DNA from: Portulaca oleracea
Lineage: Eukaryota; Streptophyta; Magnoliopsida; Caryophyllales; Portulacaceae
DNA: 64,000 nucleotides
Reading direction: 5' to 3'
Assembly: GCA_029582165.1 (NCBI GenBank)
Contig: CM055872.1
Span: forward strand, 48,311,695-48,375,694
How positions within the stretch are numbered: position 1 is the stretch's first letter; every line of letters starts with the position of its first letter. The translations under genes were made by a program, and so were the position numbers. The notes beneath the pieces were generated by a model that saw only the letters and a program-made list of their open reading frames with translations, ran no database searches and was not told where the DNA came from. Of this stretch, positions 55,171 to 64,000 are shown piece after piece.

Positions 55171-57414
55171 TGACAGACCTATAACTAATAGGTGTCTGTG
55201 TACCGCAAGTGTACGGGTCTGTGTAGTAATAAAAATATCGTTCTCTCTCAGGGACTTGTGTTCAACTACGCACTAAACTAGTTCACTACAAAGGATGCTA
55301 GGTCGATCGAAAGGGTGTGGTTACGGTTAAGATAATTAACTACGAAAGCAGGAAATTAAATGATTTAATCAAATAATTAAAAGTGTTCAGGGGAGTCCAC
55401 TCTAGTCAATTAATCAAATTATCAACAATCCCGGTGCAGGTAACAAGATAATTCGGGGTATATAATCTTTCTAGGCCTTATCACTTCGATCTTTCGATCC
55501 TAGGTGAATTACAGTGATTAACCTAAACATTATTTCTAACTATTTAGGCCCTGTTCGGCAAAAAGAGTGGATTAAGTATCGGATAGCTTTTTGGGTAGCA
55601 GATAGCTGTTGAGGCAGCGGATAGCTGTTGCAGATGAGCGGATAGCTTATAGCTAGTAAAGTAGCTGTTTGTAAAGAATATGTTCGGTAAAATTAGCGGT
55701 TGTAATAGTTAATAAATATAAAAAGACCAAAAAAGACATTATTATTATTATTATTATTGTTGTTGTTGTTGTTGTTGTTGTTGTACTTTATAGTATAATA
55801 GAAATATTTGGAATCACATAGCAAAATGCTTTAACTTGGAACTAAACCAAAATAACACTAAATGAACTAAAAAATTATAAATCACTAATTCATCCACTTT
55901 AATTATTATTAATTATATTATTATTATAATTAATATTAATATTGATGTCCTCTCATCTAAACTATAAATGATATCTCATCTAAGCACATGTTAGCTCCCA
56001 TCTAAGTACACAATACAACAAATTCAGCCACTTTAGGTCATTAATTATTTTCAATGAGTTCATACTATAAAAAAAATAAAAAACGAAACAACAAAGAGAA
56101 CAAGAGAGAAGGGGCAATGAAACAACAGAGGGCTTTAGTATAACAATGGCTTGTGTGATACAAAGGAAATCATGAGGGAAAATTGGGAAAGTAAAATCTA
56201 AATGGTAGCTTCCCTTTCTTGATGTTATTGACAACAACGTCAAGCATAATAGCTGCAAGCATTGCACAAACGCTATACACTAGTGCCAAAATTAAATTTA
56301 CCGAACAATTGAAATTTAACAAAGTAGCGTTTTGACCGGATCAAAACGCTAAACGCTAACACAAACACTGTTGCCGAACATGGCCTTAGCTTAATCAAAG
56401 ATAAGAACTGATTATAAATTGACCCTAGGGAAGAATCATTATGCCTAACTATTTTCTAACCTATTCAATCTACGCAATCCAATTCAAGACTCAAACTGTC
56501 GCTCTGTTGTCGAAAATCTAAAACCAAGTACAGACTTAAACTATCGTTCTATTGTCAAATTACCATGACGTACATTGCACGTAGATTAAACGAATAAAAG
56601 GATAACCTAACACTGGAACTGTATTCAAATTCAATCAAAAGACATCGAGTTTATCCCCCAAACATAGGGAAATTAGCTACTCATAATAAAAGCTAAGAAA
56701 GCGATAATAAAAACCGAATAATGAAGCATAAAGTAAATAGAAATAAAACCGAATGTTCGAGTCGTCGAATTCGATCTCTTCGTGTCACTCGATTCGATCT
56801 CCTTCTTCTCCTCTTTTGTTCCTAATCTACTAGAACGGCTCCCCGAAGGGAGGAATTGCAGAGAAAAACTATGACTAAACGGCGTGTGAAATAAAACTGG
56901 ATTAAAGATTTGCCCTAAATTGAACGACGGATGTTTATTTTATACGAGAAGAAGAGACGCTGGCAGCGTCCAAAAAGCACCACCAGCGTCTCAAGTTTCC
57001 CGTCCGTCCAAACTTCCTGCTCTAGACGCTGTTGGGGTGTGTTTAGGCCCTGGTAGGGCTGAAAGGCGCTGGTGGGGGGTAAATTCACGCTGGCGGGGGT
57101 CTTCTTGGTGAGTTGCGTTGTGGGCCGAGGTTACCGTGGATTGGGCCAACTTCAATTTTCTTTCTCTTCTTCTCATTTTCTTCAAATTTCTTCCTCTTTT
57201 ATTCCCTACTTCAATTCTTCTCAGTTTTTCCACTTTTTCTTCCAATTTTCCATGCTTTTAGGTGGGTTTTCAATAATTCCTGCAAAACATACCAATTCTA
57301 AAATAAGTGAAGAATATCATAGAAATTGGTATAAAAACATGGAATTTCGGGTATAAAAAGCATGAAATATATATATTTTGAGCCCTAAAAATACTATATA
57401 AAAATCGCTTATCA
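55171..57414 (-). repeat. Athila 5' LTR carrying a Harbinger-type MITE
   Basis: 2244 bp, about 1400 bp without the MITE. Minus-strand TATA (plus attttata at 56937-56944) with GACGCTGGCAGCGTC at 56956-56970. Confidence 0.92.
55547..56385. mobile_element. PIF/Harbinger-type MITE, 839 bp
   Basis: Termini GGCCCTGTTCGGCAAAAAGA and, in reverse complement, GGCCATGTTCGGCAACAGTG, flanked by TTA (55544-55546 and 56386-56388). The undisturbed site is visible in the solo LTR (ctatttagcctaatc near 50148). The interior has an (ATT)n/(GTT)n tract at 55739-55782. The 95-codon minus-strand ORF 55980-56267 is not recognised. Confidence 0.9.
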
Positions 57415-59840
57415 CCTTGCTCTCATCTGCCTTAACTCCTAGGGAGTCACAATGTAACCTAGAAAAGTAACCTCCTTAGAAAAGAAGGAGCACTTCTTGA
57501 GATTGCCATAAAGCTTACCCTTCTCAATGGCAGTCATAAACTGTAGCAAGTGATCTTGGTGTTCTTCGTCAAACCTTCTATAGATCAAAATGTCTATAAA
57601 ATAAACAACAACAAATTTACCAATGAAGGGCATGGACACTTGGTTCATCAACCGTATGAAGTTGCTAGACGCGTTGGATAAGCCAAAAGGAATCACGAGC
57701 CACTCATAAAGAACTCCCTTGATCTTAAATGTAGTCTTCCACTCGTCGCGTTCCCTAATTCGAATTTGATAATAACTGCTTTTCAAATCAATCTTTGAGA
57801 AGATACATGAGGCATGCAACTCATCGAGCATATCCTTAAGCCTTCATATAGGATTCCTATACTTGATGTTGATTTTGTTAATGGCTCGACTATCCATACA
57901 CATTCTCATACTTCCATCCTTATTCGACACCAATATTGTCGGAACAAGACAAGGATTAAGGCTTTCGATGACAAGGCCCTTAGAAATGAGCTCAACAACT
58001 TGTCACTGAGCATCGGTAGTGTCCTTAGGGTTCATTCTATAAGCTGGTTGGTTGGGCCACACTATTCCTGGAACGAGATCAATATGGTGTTGGATGGATC
58101 TTTTGGGTGGTAAACCAGGGGGAATATCTTCGGGAAACACATGAGAAAATTTCTCTAGGAGGGCATTGGCCATGGGATAGATGGTTGAGGCTTGGTTGAG
58201 ATCATCAAGGTTCATGAGAATCCACTCCTGTAAGGCTCTAAACTTGTAAAGTGAAGCCTTAAGGACTGTCAAAGGGTAAGGAGTAAATCAGTTCAAGATT
58301 TGTAGTTGGCTTAACTTTGCGGAGTTGGCGGGGGCTTAAAGGGGCTAAGGTTATCTTCTTCCTGTCCTTAGCGAACGAATAGATATTCAAATACCCATCA
58401 TGCTTGACCCTCCTATCAAACAACCAAGGTCTTCCCAACAAGATATTACAAGCATCCATTGGAATAATATCACACCAAACTTCATCCAAATAATTCTTTC
58501 TATTTAAAAAAGAAATCAAACTACGGGAATTAGCTTGCAAACCTTTGCCTTGGTTTAGCCATTGGATGTTGTATGGATGAGGAATGGCAGAAACTTGGAG
58601 GTTAAGCTTGTCAACAATGCTAATAGAAGCCACATTCGTGCAACTTCCTCCATCAATGATCAATGATCTCTGAGCACACCTTCCCCTGGACAGTGCACCT
58701 CGTATGGAAGATGTTCTCTCGCTGCTCATCCTTACGATCTCGAATATTGCTTAAGGTCCTCCTCAAAACCAACAACTCTCCTTCATCAGCTTGTTTAACC
58801 ACCTCCTCATGCCCTATGACATAAGGCACTTCTTCAACCTCCTCAAGCTAGCGGATTTGCTTCATATTCTGCCAAGGTGATTATCCTCCTATTTGGACAC
58901 TTATAACCTATATCACCAAGAGCTTGACACTTAAAACATCTCCTCCCGGTATTGGGTCCAGGGTTGGGCTTGTTTTGTAAAGCTAAGACCTTTTGTAGAG
59001 CTGGAGAATTTTGTGGGGTAGTGGCTGAGGGTCTTGGGGTTGGTTAAGAGCTTCCCTTTTTAAAAGGTTAACTCTTGGGAAAGGGTTTATGAAATTCCTT
59101 CTTGATCGGCTTGGGTTTTTGTTGCTGGTAAACTTTGTGAGCAATGACACACACTTCATCAAAGGTCAAGTATTGTTGCAACCCAACAACACCAGAAACC
59201 TTAGGATCAAGCCCTCCTAAGTACCATACAATGGCTTGTCCCTAGTATATTCTTCTACACTCAAAGACCATTGGTCGATGTTATGGAGTTGAGAATAAGT
59301 GTCTTACAATTAAGATGAGCGTAAAAATCTATCTTTGAGCTTTGACTTCATTTTCTCCCATGTTTTGATTTTTTCTTTCCTCTTTCTAGCCCTTTTAACT
59401 ACCAAATTATTCAACCAAATAGAAGCATACTTTCTAAGCTTTAAAGCAACAAGTTTTATCTTTTTTCTTTCGTGAACGTCCTTGTAGTCGAAGATCCTCT
59501 CAACCCTGTTCAACCAACCAATGAACTCATCTGGATCCAATTTTCCTTCAAATTCTGGAATATCGACCTTGACATCAGGATTGCCTCGATGACTCCTTCA
59601 GCTACTCCTCAACCTCCGTTTTGGTTCCTCACAAGAATCTCCAAAAGGGTTATCGTACTCTTCAATTCCTTCCGAGGTTGACTCGGAAGAGCTTGGTGTA
59701 GGAGTACATTGGATCACTCTCTTCTTGGCTTTGAGGGAGTCAGCAGGTTGCTTCCTCAAATACTCATTTAGAGCCCTTAAATGAGCTTGGTCTCATATCA
59801 ACTTCTAAAACTTTTCTTCCAAAGTTTGACTAGTACTCAT
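57415..59840 (-). pseudogene. Chromovirus gag-protease-RT, first part
   Basis: Start MSTSQTLEEKF at 59840. Gag: DEFIGWLNRVERIF...YASIWLNNL (59310-59540). Zinc knuckle: CQALGDIGYKCPNRR near 58890-58935, with the His of CCHC changed. Protease: SLIIDGGSCTNVAS and DACNILLGRPWLFD (58259-58729). RT: HIDLVPGIVWPNQPAYRMNP (58003-58100), then [13 protein letters not shown] and [16 protein letters not shown] to 57439. The catalytic YxDD region reads VVYFIDIL, with the first Asp replaced by Ile. Several stops. Continues at 45676 and 41217. Ty3/Gypsy chromovirus lineage. Confidence 0.86.
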
Positions 59841-59930
59841 GACAAGGCTTTTTTTTTTTTTTTTTTTGTAGACTAACGTGTTTGGACAAGGTTGTGTTTG
59901 GGCTGATTGCACCAGGCCTAGGAGAAACCT

Positions 59931-59948
59931 AAGCTCTGATACTAAATA
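59931..59948 (-). other. Chromovirus primer binding site
   Basis: The minus strand reads TATTTAGTATCAGAGCTT, close to TTTGGTATCAGAGCTT (tRNA-Met type). Confidence 0.75.
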
Positions 59949-60040
59949 TGATGTACTTCCGAGCTGAAAGGAAGCAATCAAGGATGACGAAGTTACCAAT
60001 CAAGTGAAGTGAGGTAGTTTGCCTCTGACTGACTATGTAT
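59949..60040 (-). mobile_element. Truncated chromovirus 5' LTR end
   Basis: About 90 bp beginning tgatgtacttccgagc beside the primer site. It is cut off where the plus-strand tandem begins near 60041. No partner copy. Confidence 0.5.
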
Positions 60041-60230
60041 ATAAATGATGGAGATTCGTTTAGCCTTAGTCTCACCTTTGGGGACCCAAGGTTCATAGAG
60101 GGTAATGCAGATTCACAAAGCCTTGGTCTCACTTTTGGGGATCCAAGATTCATAGAGGATGATAGAGATCAGTCCAACTTAAGGTTACGTCCTAGCCCAA
60201 GAGAACATTAAAGCCAAGCAAGTTAAGAGA
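60041..60230 (+). pseudogene. 3' internal end of an upstream gag/protease element
   Basis: Matches 62787-62980: two units of the CTTTGGGGAYCCAAGRTTCAT repeat, then the tail ending gttaagagagac. It precedes an LTR, so it is the end of an element whose 5' part is missing. Confidence 0.75.
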
Positions 60231-61019
60231 GACGTCCAAAGTCGCAAGAAAGACAAGTTTTAGGAGTAATTGTATTTTCATTATTATTAGATAAGTTTGT
60301 TATAGTAGTATTTGTGTTTTCCTTATTTTTAAGGAAAGTTAGTTATAGATATTTTCCTTATTAGTATTAACTAAGTTGTAAGGCATAAAGCCAAAGTAGG
60401 AGGGTGTGTGTGTGACGTCTAGAAGAAGTTAGGAGAGGCGCAAATTAGGAGAAAGAATCCTAGTCTTGGATAACAAATTTTGTAACTAATCCAATTAGGA
60501 TTAGGAAAGCCAAATCCTAGAAGGATTCATACATTTGTAACTAACCCAATTAGAATTAGGAAAGCCAAATCCTAGAAGGATTAGATTTCTTAGGCGTCAA
60601 GTCATTAGTCCTAGTAGGATTAGAACTTAGTCTAGTATAAATAAGGAGGCTTGTAGTCGTTTGAGACACACTGATTTCGATTATGATGATATACAAACGA
60701 GCTTTGCTCACTTGAGAGTCTTCTCTTTCTTTTCTACTATTGTATCTTGAATTGGCTATTCAAGTAGTGAGGTAGAGTTTGTCTCTTTTACTTAGAAGGT
60801 GATTCTGTATCTATGTAAAGGAACAAGAAGCCCTAGGGATAAGGCTTGTGGTGTTTCTGTATCAAGTTCAATTCCCTTGAACTATCCTATCTATCTATCT
60901 TTATTTAGATACCCTACAAACCCTAAGGCTTTTCCGTAAATCCCAACCATTTGTAAGATTAGTTGCATGTCACATAATGATGTGTAATTGATCAAAACCC
61001 TAGCTTCAATTATACATCA
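60231..61019 (+). mobile_element. Chromovirus LTR, shared by two internal regions
   Basis: About 790 bp (start approximate) ending tatacatca. TATA box tataaataagg near 60637-60647. Preceded by internal-end sequence and followed directly by PBS and gag. Partner 62975-63763. Confidence 0.78.
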
Positions 61020-61020
61020 A

Positions 61021-61037
61021 AATTGGTATCAAAGCTT
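61021..61037 (+). other. Primer binding site, tRNA-Met type
   Basis: attggtatcaaagctta is one base from the canonical TTGGTATCAGAGCTTA. Confidence 0.85.
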
Positions 61038-61099
61038 AGGTTTTCCTTTTGAGTGCAACCCAAACGGCCAAAACACATTCCCAAACACATTACCATCAT

Positions 61100-62969
61100 C
61101 ATGGCCAGTGGTAGCAATTCAAAACCTACTCGTGAAGAGCTAGAGAAGATGGTGGCATGCCTCTCAAAGCAACTGGAACGATACATGCATCTACAACAAC
61201 ATGAGATTAGAGATTCAGGATAAGAGGAAAGTGAAGCAGAAGCCGTGGGCTCCTTTAGGCCTCGTCAACCACCTAGACGTGAGCCAAGAGAAGAAAGGCT
61301 TGATTTCAAAGTTTATATTCCTGAATTTGAAGGTAATTTTGATCCTGATGTTTTTCTTGATTGAATTCAAACTATGGAGAGAGTTTTTGATCTGAAAGAT
61401 GTTCCTGATGAAAAGAAGGTCAAGTATATTGCTCTTAAACTTTGAAAATATGCTAGTATCTGGTGGACTAACTTACAGAAGAAGATGTAGCAGGCTGGGA
61501 AGGAAAAGATTCGAACTTGGGAGAAGATGAAGAAGAAATTTCACTCTAAGTTTCTTCCTGTGAGCTACTTCAAAGATAACTACTTTAAGCTTCAACAACT
61601 CACCCAAGGAGCCAAAAGTGTGGAAGTATACACCAAAGAATTCGAGCACCTATTATGGAGATGTGATCTAAAGGAGGATGAACCTCAAGCGCTTGTGAGG
61701 TACTAAGTTGGATTCAATGAAAGGATAAGGTATGTTGTTGAACTTCAACCCTATTCTACACTTGATGAATTCAGTACTTTAGCTCATAAAGTTGAACAGC
61801 AACGAAAGAGAAGGGGGAAGAAGATGTCAAGCGAAAACCCTACAACACCTAAAGAACCTATTCTATATCCCTCACAAATACAGCAAACCCCCACAAATTT
61901 TCCAAGCCCTACATCCCAACAGCCCTTAAACCCACAAACGAACCCACCCCCTACCGTGTATAAGCCTATGGATACAAGGAGAAGGTGTTCAAGTGCCAAG
62001 GGCTTGGCTATATTGCAGCCGAATGTCCAAACCAAAAGATCGTATCCTTAGCTGAATTTCAAAGCGCCCTCTTTATTGAAACTGAACCAGATTGTGAGGA
62101 AGAACAAAAGGAAACTAAAAGAGAGGCAGTTTATGAAGAAGTTGAAGTGGGCATGGGTTCAGATGAAGGAGAGCTATTGATCCTTCATGGTTCTCCAATG
62201 GAGGAACAAACACAAAGAATGGTCATTTTTCGAACTCAGTGTAAAGTCAAGAACAAGCCTTGTTCTTTGATTATAGATGGTGGCAGCCAAGCTAATGTTA
62301 TATCAAAGTCTTTTGTGGATGAGTTGCAAGCGCCCAACACACCCCATCCAGCTTCATACATGATCCAATGGATCCATCAAGGCGAGGGCATTCCAATTAC
62401 TAGAAGATGTTTGTGCAATTCTCTATAGGTAACATATATCATGATTCAATTTGGTGTGAACTAGTACCTATGGATGCGTGTCACATCTTATTTGTAGGCC
62501 ATGGATGTTTAATATAGTCGTGAGTCATGATGGGCATGCAAATACTTATTCATTCATGTTAGACCAAAAGAGGATCATCCTTAAGCCCATGAAGAGTCAA
62601 TTCATCCAGCCGAGTTTGAGGGTAAACTTTTGGCAACAAGGGGAGAATGATGGAAATTCGCCTAAAAGCCTCACCTTTGGGGAACCAAAGTTCATGGAAG
62701 GTGATGGAGGCCAGCCCCACGCACCCAATAAGAAGGTCCCATTCATTCAACAGAGTTTGAGGACCAACTCTGTGCGACAAGGGAAGAATGATCGAGATTC
62801 GTTTAGCCTTGGTCTCACCTTTGGGGACCCAAGGTTCATGAAGGGTAATCGAGATTCACATAGCCTTGGTATCACTTTTGGGGATCCAAGATTCATAGAG
62901 GATGATGGAGCTCAGTTCAACTTAAGGTCATGTCCAAGCCGAAGAGAGCATCTAACCCAAGCAAGCTAA
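61100..62969 (+). pseudogene. Chromovirus gag-protease without pol
   Basis: ATG at 61100: MASGSNSKPTREELEKMVAC. Gag core: YIPEFEGNFDPDVFLD, ERVFDLKDVPDEKKVKYIALKL and a KKKFHSKFLP region. Knuckle: FKCQGLGYIAAECPNQ (about 61983-62033). Protease: SLIIDGGSQANVIS (62265-62306), then RPWMFNIVVSHDGHANTYSF (62502-62560). The tail has three copies of a LTFGDPRFM-type motif and ends at 62969. Several in-frame stops (near 61219, 61363, 61443, 61488, 61704) are explained by single C-to-T or G-to-A changes. RT, RNase H and integrase are absent. Confidence 0.82.
62630..62905 (+). repeat. Tandem protein-coding repeat LTFGDPRFM
   Basis: Three units (LTFGEPKFMEGD, LTFGDPRFMKGN, ITFGDPRFIEDD), each on a cacctttggggaYccaaR core. 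The unit spacing is irregular (about 130 and 60 bp). Two units also survive at 60070-60160. Confidence 0.82.
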
Positions 62970-62974
62970 GGGGG

Positions 62975-63763
62975 ACATCCAAAGTCACGTGAAATATAAG
63001 TTTTAGGAGTAATTGTATTTTCATTATTATTAGATAAGTTTGTTATAGTAGCATTTGTGTTTTCCTTATTTTAGGAAAGTTAGTTATAAATATTTTCATT
63101 ATTAGTATTAATTAAGTTGTAAGGCATAAAGCCAAAGTAGGAGTGTGTGTGTGACGGCTGGAAGGAGTTAGGACAGGCGCCAATTAGGAGAAAAAATCCT
63201 AGTCTTGGATGACTAATTTTGTAACAAATCCAATTAGGATTAGGAAAGCCAAATCCTAGAAGGATTCATACATTTGTAAGTAATCCAATTAGAATTAGGA
63301 AAGCCAAATCCTAGAAGGATTAGGTTGCTTAGGCGTTAAGTCATTAGACCTAGTAGGATTAGGACTTAGTCTAGTATAAATAAGGAGGCTTGTAGTCGTT
63401 TGAGACACACTGATTTTGATTATGATGATATACAAACGAGCTTTGCTCACTTGAGAGTCTTCTCTTTCTTTTCTACTATTATATCTTGAATTGGCTATTC
63501 AAATGGTGAAGTAGAGCTTGTCTCTTTTACTTAGAAGGTGTTTCTGTAACTAAGTAAAGGAACAAGAAGCCCTAGGGATTAGGCTTGTGGTGTTTCTGTA
63601 TCAAGTTCAATTCCCTTGAACTATCCTATTTATCTTTCTTTATTTAGATACTCTACAAACCCTAAGGTTTTTTTCGTGAATTCCCACCCTTTGTAAGATT
63701 GGTTGCACGTCACATATTGATGTGTAATTGATCAAAACCCTAGCTAGCTTCAATTATACATCA
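62975..63763 (+). mobile_element. Chromovirus 3' LTR
   Basis: Partner of 60231-61019, preceded by the purine-rich ctaaggggga. TATA tataaataagg near 63377-63387. Ends tatacatca. LTRs differ at a small number of positions. Confidence 0.8.
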
Positions 63764-63769
63764 ATAAAA

Positions 63770-63943
63770 ATCATGGGTAAAAAGTAGTTGGGTAAAAACT
63801 AAATTTTTGGTGACTTTTGGTAACTTTTGTCAAATTTATACTATTATATCAAAATTATTATTTTTTTTTGTTTTTTAACTTTGGTAATTTTTGGTACATT
63901 TTGGTAAAGTTAGGTAAAAATTAGTAAATTTGATTTACCCATG
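63770..63943. mobile_element. Small inverted-repeat element with GGTAA words
   Basis: Ends tcatgggtaaa and tttacccatga form an inverted repeat. The interior is full of ttttggtaa words on the plus strand, related to 21100-21175 within the MITE upstream of YUC. Target duplication not identified. 63944-64000 has nothing recognisable. Confidence 0.6.
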
Positions 63944-64000
63944 ATTATCAAACATGGATACAGATAGAGCTAACCTCAAACTTGAATATAGATACACCAC

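Larger units (their letters stand above)
45677..57414 (-). mobile_element. Athila-type element with nested insertions, 11.7 kb
   Basis: LTRs 45677-46592 and 55171-57414 (TGACAGACC...TTATCA/TAATCA on the plus strand). Perfect 5-bp duplication CCTTG (45672-45676 and 57415-57419). tRNA-Asp-type primer site on the minus strand at 55148-55166, polypurine tract at 46593-46612. The interior has a gag-like ORF and an Athila-type ORF but no RT, RNase H or integrase. Nested inside: a solo LTR (49774-51223) and a Harbinger-type MITE (55547-56385). The left LTR has lost about 500 bp internally. Confidence 0.93.

Noticed and set aside
55980..56267. 95-codon ORF in Harbinger-type MITE as a transposase
   Set aside because: No DDE or Myb-like motif visible; hydrophobic and low-complexity.

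Overview
This is nuclear DNA of a flowering plant, most likely a eudicot. It holds one intact host gene, a four-exon YUCCA flavin monooxygenase on the minus strand (14937-20358), in a dense nest of retrotransposons and MITEs. AT-rich intergenic DNA, plant splice signals, Stowaway, hAT, Harbinger and Mutator-like MITEs, and Athila, Tat/Ogre, chromovirus and Copia relatives all fit a plant. I cannot name the species.

Layout. 1-710: part of an Athila-type LTR. 711-7140: decayed Copia sequence, broken by a Cassandra-type TRIM carrying 5S rRNA-derived sequence (808-1525) and an 808-bp hAT-like element (2623-3430). The order pol-PPT-LTR-PBS-gag around 5477-6143 looks permuted. 7141-14936: gene-poor, with hairpin MITEs, Stowaways, a fold-back element and a LINE fragment. 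14937-20740: YUC gene and promoter. Intron 3 holds a complete 555-bp fold-back Mutator-type MITE; a relative lies just upstream of the promoter and a third copy at 39637-40184.

21462-24400: nested Stowaways, a SIRE-like Copia LTR and gag stub, an LTR-like repeat and a chromodomain remnant. 24500-28350: two intron-bearing pseudogenes on the plus strand (plant-mobile-domain-like and DUF7745-like). 28960-39600: a decayed Tat/Ogre gag-pol on the minus strand with PBS and 5' LTR. The two plus-strand pseudogenes lie antisense beyond its integrase.

40650-59948: a minus-strand chromovirus is the substrate for two datable insertions. One is a 4.28-kb LTR-gag/protease-LTR element (41223-45498, TSD AGTTG). 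The other is an 11.7-kb Athila-type element (45677-57414, TSD CCTTG), which itself contains a solo LTR (49774-51223, TSD CCTCT) and a Harbinger-type MITE (55547-56385, TSD TTA). 60041-63763: plus-strand gag/protease-only chromovirus sequence, apparently a truncated tandem sharing an LTR. 63770-63943: a small terminal-inverted-repeat element.

Function. YUC enzymes make auxin (IAA) from indole-3-pyruvate; this is the only gene here expected to serve the host. All transposon coding regions have stops, frameshifts or missing domains, so none looks autonomous. Nearly all element boundaries below come from target-site duplications, LTR ends or inverted repeats read directly in the sequence.
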